Origin: Oscillospiraceae bacterium
GTDB taxonomy: Bacteria; Bacillota; Clostridia; Oscillospirales; Oscillospiraceae
Assembly: GCA_029067025.1 (NCBI GenBank)
Contig: JAIEFH010000126.1
Location: 1 to 8,943 of the forward strand
Length of the DNA: 8,943 nucleotides
Direction: 5' to 3'
The notes under the pieces were generated by a model that did no database searches, was not told where the DNA came from, and saw only the letters and a program-made list of their open reading frames with translations. Made by a program: the position numbers and the translations under genes. This document shows, one piece after another, positions 1 to 5,935 of the stretch (positions are counted from its first letter, which is position 1; each line of letters begins with the position of its first letter).

Positions 1-249
1 CTGCTGCTCCACTGTGCGCCAGGGCAGCAGACGATCCTCCTGGAATAAAAACGCCGTCCGGGCTGGATCCACGCCGGACACCGTGCCGCTCTCCGGCCTC
101 GTCAGCCCCGCCATCACCCGCAGCAGAGTGGTCTTGCCGCAACCGGAGGGGCCGCTGAGGGCGGTGAGGCCGTTCGGTATTTCCAGGGAAAACCGATCCA
201 GCACCAGCTTGTCACCATAGCGCAGCGTCAGATCCTGTAATTTGATCAC
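1..249 (-). CDS. ABC transporter ATP-binding protein, NitT/TauT type (N-terminal part)
   Basis: This is the ATPase subunit that drives the importer encoded by the two upstream genes, acting at the inner face of the membrane. Only the first 83 codons are present; the gene leaves the window at base 1. The start is GTG at 249-247, which overlaps the permease stop in a GTGA arrangement and suggests translational coupling. The Walker A motif GPSGCGKTT is at about residues 33-41. A Q-loop with the sequence FQEDRLLPW, typical of the TauB/SsuB/ThiZ group, is at about residues 68-76. The signature motif, Walker B and H-loop would lie outside the window. The family is clear. The substrate is not, since ATPases of this group are alike whether they serve sulfonate, nitrate, thiamine-precursor or other importers. 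Confidence 0.93.
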   Translation of the reverse strand, partial: MIKLQDLTLRYGDKLVLDRFSLEIPNGLTALSGPSGCGKTTLLRVMAGLTRPESGTVSGVDPARTAFLFQEDRLLPWRTVEQQ

Positions 250-983
250 GCCCTGCGCCTCCTCTCCAGCACCCGGCGGAACAGCCCCTCCAGCGCCAGG
301 GACAGCGCCACGATGGTCAGCGTCCAGGCAAACAGGTCGGGCGTCTCCAGCCCCAGCTTGGCCTGCTGGATGCGGGAGCCGATGGCCCGGGCCGGAGGGC
401 AGAGAACCTCCGCCGCCACCCCGGACTTCCACGCCAGTCCAAAGGCGGTGAGCAGCCCGGCTTCAACGTGGGGCCGCAGGGCGGGCAGATAGATGAGCCG
501 CAGGGTCTTGAAGCGGGAGAAGCGATAGGCGTGGGCCAGCTCCAGCAGCTTTCCGTCTAAACTCCCCAGCCCCGCGGACAGCGAGCCCCACACCACCGGC
601 AGCACCATCAGTCCTGCGATAACCCAGGGGATGGCGGAGCGCGCCACCCACAGGTACACCAGCAGGATGAAGGACACCACCGGCGTGGCCCGCACCACCC
701 GCACCGCCGGGGAGACAATCCGGTCGGCCCAGGGGGAGAAATGGGTGAGAAATGCCAGCGCCGTCCCCGCCGCCGCTCCCCAGCCAAGGCCCAGGAACAC
801 CCGCCCCAGGGTGGCCCCCACGGACAGCCAGAAATCAGCCGTCCCAGCCAGGGACAGCAGCCGCGCCGCCACCGCCGCCGGGCCGGGGAGGAGCAAATCC
901 CGACCCACGCACCACGCCGCAAACTGCCATACCCCCAGCCAAAAGACTGGGGGTATGACGGTTCGCAGGATTTTACCGCACAT
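246..983 (-). CDS. ABC transporter permease, SsuC/TauC-like
   Basis: This is the membrane channel subunit of a NitT/TauT-type importer, 245 residues long, close to the usual 250-270. Hydrophobic segments lie at about residues 9-27, 51-80, 102-135, 175-195 and 217-235. The cytoplasmic EAA-type loop that docks the ATPase is at about residues 148-168 (ELAHAYRFSRFKTLRLIYLP), followed by the family's GLAWKSGVAAEVL segment. I chose the ATG at 983. It overlaps the end of the receptor gene by 11 bases and leads straight into the first membrane segment. A TTG start at 1031 is possible but would add 16 polar residues and run 59 bases into the receptor gene. No strong ribosome binding site precedes either start, so coupling to receptor translation is likely. 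The stop overlaps the ATPase start by 4 bases. Confidence 0.93.
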   Translation of the reverse strand: MCGKILRTVIPPVFWLGVWQFAAWCVGRDLLLPGPAAVAARLLSLAGTADFWLSVGATLGRVFLGLGWGAAAGTALAFLTHFSPWADRIVSPAVRVVRATPVVSFILLVYLWVARSAIPWVIAGLMVLPVVWGSLSAGLGSLDGKLLELAHAYRFSRFKTLRLIYLPALRPHVEAGLLTAFGLAWKSGVAAEVLCPPARAIGSRIQQAKLGLETPDLFAWTLTIVALSLALEGLFRRVLERRRRA

Positions 984-2061
984 AATAGATGCCGTCGTCG
1001 GGCAGGGAACCGCCCATCGAGGCCGGGTCAACGGTGTACAGCGCCATGAAGTAGCTGGAAATGGAGCTCATCATGTCGGCGCCGGAGATAAAGGCCAGGT
1101 GGCACTGGGGGATGGCCTGCTTGGCGATGCCGGCGCTGGGGGTGATACCGTAGCCCGCCACCAGCTCCGCCGCCGCGTCCACGTTGTTGTTTACAAAGTC
1201 GATGGAGGCTTCGTAGTCCGCCAGGAAGTCGGCTATCTTCTGAGGATAGGTCTTCACGAAGTCGGTGCGGGCCACCACGGCGGTCATGATGACCTGGCTG
1301 CCGGTCTGCAGGGCGTCCCACGCCTCGGTGACGTCAATGGCGGCGCGCACCTTGCCCTCGCCCTTGGCGATGGCGGCGGTGGCGGCGGGGACGGGGAGCA
1401 TGGCGTACTCGATGTCGCCGGAGAGCAGCTTAGCGGAAATCTCACTGGCGTCGGCAAAGACCACTTCCACATCCTCGCCGATCTCCAGGCCGTTCTCCCG
1501 CAATAAATAGCGCAGGATATACTCCGGGTTGGCCCCCTGTCCGGCGGAGTAGATGGTCTTGCCCGCCAGGTCGGCGATGGAGTTGACAGAAGTGCCGCCG
1601 CTGCCCTCTAAGATATGGAGTACGCCCAGGGTGCCCAGGGCAATGATCTGCACCCCGCCGTCGGTCTTGTTGTACAGGTTCACCGCTACGTTAGAGGCCA
1701 CGGTGGCGACGTCGATCGTACCGTTGCTCAAGCCCGCCACCAGCTCACTGTTGTCGGTGGCGATGGTGCAGGAGTAGAAGGTGCGCAGGCTGGCGGGGTC
1801 GTTGTCCACGCTGTCCAGCAGCTTGGCCGCGCCCACGCCGGTGGGGCCGGACAGCACCGCGAAGCGGGTAGGAGGCTCCTGGTCGCCGGTAAGGTTGGGG
1901 GTCTCGGCGGGCTCGTTGGTGGGGTCCTCCGTGGGGGGAACAGCAGCGGTTACCTCCTCGGAGGGCTCGCCGGAGGGATTCTCCGCCGCCGGTTTGCAGG
2001 CGCACAGCGAGAGCAGCAGCGCAAGGACCAGCGGCAGGGCCAATAATTTCATCCGTTTCAT
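973..2061 (-). CDS. ABC transporter substrate-binding lipoprotein, NMT1/TauA-like
   Basis: This is the extracytoplasmic receptor of the importer, 362 residues, anchored to the outer face of the membrane by lipid. The N-terminus is a lipoprotein signal: KRMK, a Leu-rich core, then LCAC with Cys22 the likely lipidated residue. An acidic, Pro/Thr/Glu-rich linker follows up to about residue 60. The binding domain then begins with TRFAVLSGPTGVGAAKL, and GLSNGTIDVATVASNVAVNL and DLAGKTIYSAGQGANPEYIL match the NMT1/THI5-like and SsuA receptor fold. The start at 2061 is preceded by AAAGGA at good spacing; the frame stays open 27 bases further upstream, but without a ribosome site. It is the first gene of the operon and has its own promoter. 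No TPP-riboswitch-sized leader lies upstream, so a thiamine-precursor role has no support beyond family resemblance. Substrate unknown. Confidence 0.93.
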   Translation of the reverse strand: MKRMKLLALPLVLALLLSLCACKPAAENPSGEPSEEVTAAVPPTEDPTNEPAETPNLTGDQEPPTRFAVLSGPTGVGAAKLLDSVDNDPASLRTFYSCTIATDNSELVAGLSNGTIDVATVASNVAVNLYNKTDGGVQIIALGTLGVLHILEGSGGTSVNSIADLAGKTIYSAGQGANPEYILRYLLRENGLEIGEDVEVVFADASEISAKLLSGDIEYAMLPVPAATAAIAKGEGKVRAAIDVTEAWDALQTGSQVIMTAVVARTDFVKTYPQKIADFLADYEASIDFVNNNVDAAAELVAGYGITPSAGIAKQAIPQCHLAFISGADMMSSISSYFMALYTVDPASMGGSLPDDGIYYVR

Positions 2062-2087
2062 ATCAACATTCCTTTCTTCTACAGGCA

Positions 2088-2105
2088 AGGCGGTTTTCTC
2101 CGCCT
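2088..2105 (-). promoter_or_regulatory. Small hairpin in receptor-gene leader
   Basis: On the transcript strand AGGCGG and CCGCCT form a 6-bp stem around a 6-base loop. The hairpin lies in the roughly 65-base leader between the promoter and the ribosome binding site. It is too short for a known riboswitch and no U-run follows. It may only affect mRNA stability. Confidence 0.35.
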
Positions 2106-2132
2106 ATGATGGCTGAACATGGTACCTAGGAG

Positions 2133-2161
2133 ATTATAGCGGGCATACTGCCCAAAGTCAA
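2133..2161 (-). promoter_or_regulatory. Sigma-A promoter of the ABC importer operon
   Basis: Reading the minus strand, TTGACT (2161-2156) and TATAAT (2138-2133) are separated by exactly 17 bases, close to the vegetative consensus. The expected transcript start is near 2126, giving a leader of about 65 bases. The spacer holds the perfect inverted repeat GGGCA-GTA-TGCCC (2141-2153), which is well placed to be a repressor operator. Confidence 0.88.
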
Positions 2162-2209
2162 GCCGGAAGCGCCCCGTAATTTATTTACCATTTCTTAACG
2201 CCCTCCCCC

Positions 2210-2238
2210 TTGTTTTTTCCCCCGGACTCCGCTATACT
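2210..2238 (+). promoter_or_regulatory. Probable sigma-A promoter of the LCP gene
   Basis: TTGTTT (2210-2215) and TATACT (2233-2238) are 17 bases apart. The -10 box is good and the -35 box is partial. The promoter is divergent from the importer promoter, with about 50 bases between the two -35 boxes. The expected start is near 2245, giving a leader of about 67 bases. Confidence 0.65.
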
Positions 2239-2266
2239 AGGGGGCAGTCTAAAGTTGACATAATGC

Positions 2267-2295
2267 GAGGGGATTCGACAATCGGCCCCTCTTTT
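2267..2295 (+). promoter_or_regulatory. Terminator-like hairpin in LCP leader
   Basis: GAGGGG (2267-2272) pairs with CCCCTC (2286-2291), with a possible inner ATT/AAT pairing, and TTTT follows at once (2292-2295). It ends just before the AAAGGA ribosome site of the next gene. The form is that of a weak attenuator, or a structure that limits access to the ribosome site. Confidence 0.4.
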
Positions 2296-2311
2296 GAAAG
2301 GATGCGTCTCC

Positions 2312-3337
2312 ATGAGCAATTCACCCAAGCGGGCGGTCAGCCGCAAGCCCTCTTTTCTTCAGCGGCTGGCCAAGGCCCTGTACATCGTGCTGTTTATCCT
2401 CTCCCTCATTGTGGTGGTGGGCTTTGTGGCGCTGAAGCTGTTCGCCCCCGCCCCCAAGGTGCCCAATCAGGTGGAGTTCCCCATCGGCCCCATCCAGTCG
2501 ACGGACACGCCGGAGCGGCCCTCCGACGGGGTGGACGATCCCGATCCCAATGCCACCCGCCTGGTCCTCAACCGCCGGGAGGGGGTTTACACCTGCCTGC
2601 TGCTGGGCGTTGCCGACCAGGGCGGCAGCGACACCATCATGCTGGGCGTGTTCGACACCGGGGCCAAGACCGCCTCCCTCATCTCCATCCCCCGGGACAC
2701 GGTGGTGCGCTACGAGGGCTCTTATAAAAAGATCAACGCCGTTTACTCCTATGGCGGAGTGAAGGCGATGGTGTCCGCCGTGTCCAATATGCTGGCGGTG
2801 CCCATCGACTACTATGTGTCGGTGAACACCAGGGCCTTCCGGGATATTGTCAACGAGATCGGCGGCGTGGACTTCTACGTGCCGGTGGATATGTACTATA
2901 ATGACCCCTACGGCGATCTGGCCATCAACATCTCGGCGGGCTATCACCATCTAAACGGCAGGCAGGCCGAGGGCGTGGTGCGCTGCCGCAACTGTTACGC
3001 CAACGCGGACATCGGCCGCGCCGCCACCCAGCGGGCCTTCCTCACCGCCCTGGCCAAGCAGACCATTACCCTGTCCAACGTGACCCGTGTGACCAACCTC
3101 ATCAACATCCTGAACACCTATGTGGACAGTGATATGCCGCTGAATGTCATGGTGTACTTCGGCACCCAGGCGGTGGGCATGGATCTGGACACGGCGCTGG
3201 AAACCGGCGGACTGACGGGAGAATGGATCAACCCCTACTGGGAGCTGGACGACGACGCCATCCTGGAGCTGGTGAACGGTCTGGGCATCTACGAGGAGGA
3301 AGTCCCCGCCGAAATTTTGAACATTGTACATCCCTGA
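2312..3337 (+). CDS. LCP (LytR-CpsA-Psr) family cell-wall polymer ligase/regulator
   Basis: LCP proteins sit in the membrane and transfer lipid-linked teichoic acid or polysaccharide chains onto peptidoglycan outside the cell. This one has 341 residues. It has a basic cytoplasmic tail (1-21), one membrane segment (about 22-44), a Pro/Asp-rich linker (45-80) and the LCP domain (about 90-245). Family landmarks are visible: SDT with Asp107, IPRDT with Arg128 and Asp129, KINAVYSYGG at 140-149, EIGGVD at 182-187, and the closing VRCRN...DIGR...Q block with Arg224, Arg226, Asp233, Arg236 and Gln240. The last 100 residues are a less conserved extension. The start at 2312 has AAAGGA nine bases upstream; an in-frame ATG at 2294 lacks a ribosome site. 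Oddly, Cys225 and Cys228 form a CxxC inside the catalytic block. It is a single-gene unit. The polymer it handles is unknown. Confidence 0.93.
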   Translation: MSNSPKRAVSRKPSFLQRLAKALYIVLFILSLIVVVGFVALKLFAPAPKVPNQVEFPIGPIQSTDTPERPSDGVDDPDPNATRLVLNRREGVYTCLLLGVADQGGSDTIMLGVFDTGAKTASLISIPRDTVVRYEGSYKKINAVYSYGGVKAMVSAVSNMLAVPIDYYVSVNTRAFRDIVNEIGGVDFYVPVDMYYNDPYGDLAINISAGYHHLNGRQAEGVVRCRNCYANADIGRAATQRAFLTALAKQTITLSNVTRVTNLINILNTYVDSDMPLNVMVYFGTQAVGMDLDTALETGGLTGEWINPYWELDDDAILELVNGLGIYEEEVPAEILNIVHP

Positions 3338-3357
3338 CAGCCCCACAGGCATAGATA

Positions 3358-3387
3358 CGGCCCCGGTCACATGACCGGGGCCGTTTT
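3358..3387 (+). terminator. Intrinsic terminator of the LCP gene
   Basis: CGGCCCCGGTCA and TGACCGGGGCCG form a perfect 12-bp stem (3358-3369 with 3372-3383), and TTTT follows. It lies 20 bases after the stop codon. The opposite strand has no U-run, so it acts mainly on rightward transcripts. Confidence 0.92.
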
Positions 3388-3424
3388 GCGCGCTTATTGC
3401 CCGGCTATCGGTGGCGGCAGCGCG

Positions 3425-3454
3425 AAACAGCCCTCCCGCCTCAGGCGGGAGGGC
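3425..3454 (-). terminator. Probable terminator of prfB
   Basis: On the minus strand GCCCTCCCGCC and GGCGGGAGGGC form an 11-bp GC-rich stem with a 3-base loop (3454-3430). It is followed by TGTTTCG, a poor U-tract. It lies 13 bases past the prfB stop. With the LCP terminator it separates two convergent genes. Confidence 0.7.
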
Positions 3455-3467
3455 CGGCCTATTCTTA

Positions 3468-4589
3468 TTACTTTGTCGCCCAGCTCCCGGTGGCGGCGGC
3501 GGTGAGATAGGCGTTGATGAAGCCGTCCAAATCGCCGTCCATCACCCCGTTGACGTTGGACGTCTCGAAGGCGGTGCGGTTGTCCTTCACCAGCTGGTAG
3601 GGCATGAACACGTAGGAGCGGATCTGGCTGCCCCACTCGATCTTGAGCTGCACGCCCTTGATGTCGGAGATCTTGTCCAAATGCTCCTGCTCCTTGATCT
3701 GCATCAGCTTGGAGCGCAGCATCTTCATACAAGTCTCCTCGTTCTGGAACTGGGAGCGCTCCGTCTGGCAGGACACCACGATGCCCGTGGGCTTGTGGAT
3801 CAGCCGGACGGCGGAGGAAGTCTTGTTGATGTGCTGGCCGCCCGCGCCGGAGGAGCGGTACACCTGGCGCTCGATGTCCTCATCCCGTATGTCCACCTCG
3901 ACGCTGTCGTCCAGCTCGGGCATGACCTCCACAGCGGCAAAGGAGGTCTGCCGCCGTGCGTTGGCGTCAAAGGGCGAGATGCGCACCAGGCGGTGGACGC
4001 CGTGCTCGCTCTTGAGGTAGCCGTAGGCGTTGTCCCCCTCGATGCGGATGGCGGCGGACTTGATGCCCGCCTCGTCCCCGTCCTGGTAGTCCAGCACGGA
4101 GTAGGTGAAGCCGTGGCGCTCCGCCCAGCGGGTGTACATCCGATAGAGCATCTGGGCCCAGTCCTGGGCCTCGGTGCCGCCCGCGCCCGCCTGGAGGGAG
4201 ACGATGGCGGTGGACGCGTCGTACTCCCCGGACAGGAGGGTGGACAGCCGCGCGGTCTCCATCTCCTCCACCAGGGCCTCGAAGCCGGCCTCCACCTCCG
4301 GGATGAGGGACTCGTCCTCCTCCTCGTTGCCCATCTCGCATAAAGTCATCAGATCGTCCCAGGCGCCCTGCCGCTTGGCCTGGGCATTCACCTTGCCCTC
4401 CAGGTTGCTGATGCGCTGCTGAACCTTCCGGGCCTTCTCCACGTTGTCCCAGAAGCCGTCGGCGGCGGACTGGGCGTGGAGCTCATCCAGCTCCCGCTCG
4501 GCGCTCTCCAGATCCAGAGCCTCCCCCAGCTTGTCCAGGTCGGGCTTCAGGTTGTTCAGCTTCACCCGATATTCGTCAAATTGAAGCAT
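3468..4589 (-). CDS. prfB: Peptide chain release factor 2
   Basis: RF2 reads UGA and UAA stop codons in the ribosomal A site and triggers peptide release. The protein is 373 residues, against 365 in E. coli. The stop-recognition tripeptide SPF is at 205-207 and the catalytic GGQ at 250-252, both at the E. coli positions. GAGGTEAQDWAQML (135-148) and YLKSEHGVHRLVRISPF are hallmarks of class-I factors. The gene is one open frame with no internal UGA at codon 26, so it lacks the +1 frameshift used by most bacteria. The bases around codons 22-26 still look like a relic of that site. The start at 4589 is preceded by GGAAGGA about 10 bases upstream. It ends with tandem TAA TAA, both of which RF1 can also read. 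It is a single-gene unit with its own promoter. Confidence 0.97.
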   Translation of the reverse strand: MLQFDEYRVKLNNLKPDLDKLGEALDLESAERELDELHAQSAADGFWDNVEKARKVQQRISNLEGKVNAQAKRQGAWDDLMTLCEMGNEEEDESLIPEVEAGFEALVEEMETARLSTLLSGEYDASTAIVSLQAGAGGTEAQDWAQMLYRMYTRWAERHGFTYSVLDYQDGDEAGIKSAAIRIEGDNAYGYLKSEHGVHRLVRISPFDANARRQTSFAAVEVMPELDDSVEVDIRDEDIERQVYRSSGAGGQHINKTSSAVRLIHKPTGIVVSCQTERSQFQNEETCMKMLRSKLMQIKEQEHLDKISDIKGVQLKIEWGSQIRSYVFMPYQLVKDNRTAFETSNVNGVMDGDLDGFINAYLTAAATGSWATK

Positions 4590-4633
4590 TGCGTATTCAT
4601 CCTTCCGCGGCGTCTGCCGTTATATTCCGTTCA

Positions 4634-4662
4634 ATTATATAGAAACCCGGCCCAATTGTAAA
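4634..4662 (-). promoter_or_regulatory. Sigma-A promoter of prfB
   Basis: On the minus strand TTTACA (4662-4657) and a perfect TATAAT (4639-4634) are separated by 17 bases. It lies about 45 bases before the prfB start and directly after the terminator of the upstream unit. Confidence 0.85.
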
Positions 4663-4672
4663 GGGTGAAAAC

Positions 4673-4712
4673 AGAAAAACCGCCGTAACCCCGCTGTGCG
4701 GGGTTACGGCGG
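4673..4712 (-). terminator. Strong intrinsic terminator of the small-ORF / protease unit
   Basis: On the minus strand a perfect 15-bp stem (4712-4698 with 4694-4680) closes a 3-base ACA loop, and TTTTTCTGTTTT follows. It begins 1 base after the stop codon of the 34-codon frame. Its strength implies a real transcript arriving from the right, although the space just before it might otherwise look empty. Confidence 0.95.
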
Positions 4713-4713
4713 C

Positions 4714-4818
4714 CTACCTCTGGCTGACCTGGGGGCCGGTCTGCCCCAAAAAGATCAGGTCGTCCACATCCTGGGGCTGGGGCTCGGCGCTTCGTATAAT
4801 CCCTTTTCTGTCCGTCAT
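4714..4818 (-). CDS. Small protein of unknown function, 34 residues
   Basis: I do not recognise this protein. It starts at ATG 4818 with AAGGGAG exactly 8 bases upstream, and an in-frame TAA lies 33 bases before the ATG. It ends with TAG at 4716-4714, next to a strong terminator. The peptide is polar at the N-terminus (MTDRKGIIRSAEPQPQD) and continues with an acidic-hydrophobic stretch, DDLIFLGQTGP, to a basic end. It has no Cys, no membrane segment and no signal peptide. It lies 97 bases downstream of the membrane protease gene on the same strand. It shares with that gene an identical ten-base ribosome-site context, and a long hairpin lies between them. It could be a substrate, signal or bacteriocin-like peptide handled by the protease, a small regulator, or a non-functional frame. 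The ribosome site and terminator favour translation. Confidence 0.6.
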   Translation of the reverse strand: MTDRKGIIRSAEPQPQDVDDLIFLGQTGPQVSQR

Positions 4819-4837
4819 CTTGATCGCTCCCTTGTCT

Positions 4838-4878
4838 ATATATTGGCTTTACGTTTTCGCCCATACAAGCCAGTATAT
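4838..4878 (-). promoter_or_regulatory. Long imperfect inverted repeat / intercistronic hairpin
   Basis: ATATACTGGCTT (4878-4867) and AAGCCAATATAT (4849-4838) on the minus strand pair at 11 of 12 positions. The centre can extend the stem by UAUG/CGUA after one bulged G. The whole element lies between the protease stop and the small frame, ending two bases before the shared GACAAGGGAG. There is no U-run, so it is not a terminator. It may be an mRNA processing or stability element, or a protein-binding dyad. No convincing promoter was found here. Confidence 0.6.
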
Positions 4879-4915
4879 GCACGCCGCGATGCAAGGATGA
4901 CAGAAATATTTTGCC

Positions 4916-5833
4916 TCAAACAAGCTGTTTGTGATCCGCTCCCTTTTCAAAACTGCACTTGCTCCTTCTCACCATGAGAATGCCCGCTAACAGCAAGACC
5001 GCGTCCATTCCAATCGGCAAAGCCCAGGACAGAAAGCCCGCGTCCCGCACGATCCCCTTTTGGACCAGCAGGGTATCAAATCCCACCGGATTGAGTTCAA
5101 AATAGTATTGATAGGCCGTCGGATACAAGATGCCCTGACCGATAAATGCGGATATATCCACCAAAGCGTGCCAGATAACCATCGGGATAATGCTCCTGGC
5201 ACATAGGGTAACGCCCGCGCACAGCATACCAAAGCAAAACGCGTAGTATACCTGATAGAGCCTTCCCACACATTCCGCAATGGAAACTGTCCCATGAAAT
5301 ACCAGCGCGTTGATGATCCACGAAAAGTGCGCGAAGCCAAACAAAGCGGAACTGAAGAGGGCGGCTTTCATACAGCCGTTTTTCCGGTCAGACCACTTTT
5401 CACACAGCAGGGGGAGCAGTACGCCCCGGCAGGCGGCCTCCTCCATCAGCCCCACCCCAAAATACGCAACGATGATTGCCAGGACTGAAAGCCACTGCAC
5501 CTTATATGACGCCGGACTGATCAAGCTAAACGGCAGCAGATTTCCCGCGATGAGCAGGACGTTTGGTATTCCCAGCAGGATCCCTATCAAAACCTTTCGC
5601 ACGCCACTTTTTTGAACCAAATTCCATTTTACCATCAGCAATAGCGGGATCAGTGCCGTCGCGTACTTGCACAATGCCAATAAAAGATTGGCGGTCGGCA
5701 CGCTGTCCTCAAAGGGCGCCGTAACAAAGCTGGTAACGATATTATTCAAAAATACGCAGAGCAGCATTAAGATGATAAACAGGACAATATGCTTTCGCAT
5801 AAAATCTTTTACTGTCCGCTTTTGACCACTCAT
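4916..5833 (-). CDS. CPBP family intramembrane metalloprotease (CAAX/ABI type)
   Basis: CPBP proteins (PF02517, related to Rce1 and to bacteriocin-immunity Abi proteins) are membrane-embedded proteases. This one has 305 residues with several membrane segments, including about 14-36, 46-68, 79-101, 113-130, 155-172, 196-224 and 268-288. All family motifs are present: EExxxR as EEAACR with Glu131, Glu132 and Arg136; FxxxH as FGFAH with His169; and HxxxD as HALVD with His222 and Asp226. It should therefore be active. The start at 5833 has AAGGGAG 8 bases upstream. No clear promoter was found in the 100 bases before it, so it may be read through from the AIM24-like gene. GC content drops in places, for example about 37% over 5761-5820 by hand count, against about 62% in the phosphorylase gene. 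Substrate unknown; the adjacent 34-codon peptide is a candidate. Confidence 0.93.
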   Translation of the reverse strand: MSGQKRTVKDFMRKHIVLFIILMLLCVFLNNIVTSFVTAPFEDSVPTANLLLALCKYATALIPLLLMVKWNLVQKSGVRKVLIGILLGIPNVLLIAGNLLPFSLISPASYKVQWLSVLAIIVAYFGVGLMEEAACRGVLLPLLCEKWSDRKNGCMKAALFSSALFGFAHFSWIINALVFHGTVSIAECVGRLYQVYYAFCFGMLCAGVTLCARSIIPMVIWHALVDISAFIGQGILYPTAYQYYFELNPVGFDTLLVQKGIVRDAGFLSWALPIGMDAVLLLAGILMVRRSKCSFEKGADHKQLV

Positions 5834-5904
5834 GTCTCCATCTCCCTTGTCGCCTTATAGCCCCCCGGCGAAAATCGACACCGTTTCCCCGGCAAAGCCC
5901 CAGC

Positions 5905-5928
5905 GCCCCGCCGCGAGAGCGGCGGGGC
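5905..5928 (-). terminator. GC hairpin after the AIM24-like gene, weak terminator
   Basis: GCCCCGCCGC and GCGGCGGGGC form a perfect 10-bp stem with a 4-base loop (TCTC on the minus strand), starting 7 bases past the stop codon. No U-tract follows on either strand. Termination may be incomplete, allowing readthrough into the protease gene. Confidence 0.5.
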
Positions 5929-5935
5929 ACTTCGT

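Noticed and set aside
631..2046. Plus-strand frames of 291 and 143 codons opposite the importer operon
   Set aside because: They are antisense to well-supported permease and receptor genes and have repetitive Gly/Val/His-rich translations.
2062..2132. TPP riboswitch before the NMT1-like receptor
   Set aside because: The leader is only about 65 bases and lacks the conserved THI-box core.
2255..2283. TTGACA at 2255-2260 as a -35 box for the LCP gene
   Set aside because: The hexamer 17 bases downstream is ACAATC, a poor -10 box. The TTGTTT/TATACT pair upstream is better.
3411..4343. 310-codon plus-strand frame opposite prfB
   Set aside because: It is a shadow of prfB with low-complexity translation and no ribosome site. 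The LCP terminator lies just upstream.
4562..4600. Out-of-frame 12-codon frame (ATG 4600, TGA 4564-4562) overlapping the prfB start
   Set aside because: A UGA-ended overlap at a release-factor gene is tempting, but the ribosome-site purines abut its ATG with no spacing, so it is unlikely to be translated.
4631..4894. 87-codon minus-strand frame
   Set aside because: It runs through the 15-bp terminator stem and its U-run and lacks a ribosome site. The 34-codon frame in another phase is better supported.
5830..5841. Three-codon frame ATG GAG ACA TGA overlapping the protease start
   Set aside because: GGGAG directly abuts its ATG, leaving no spacing for initiation. Probably coincidence.
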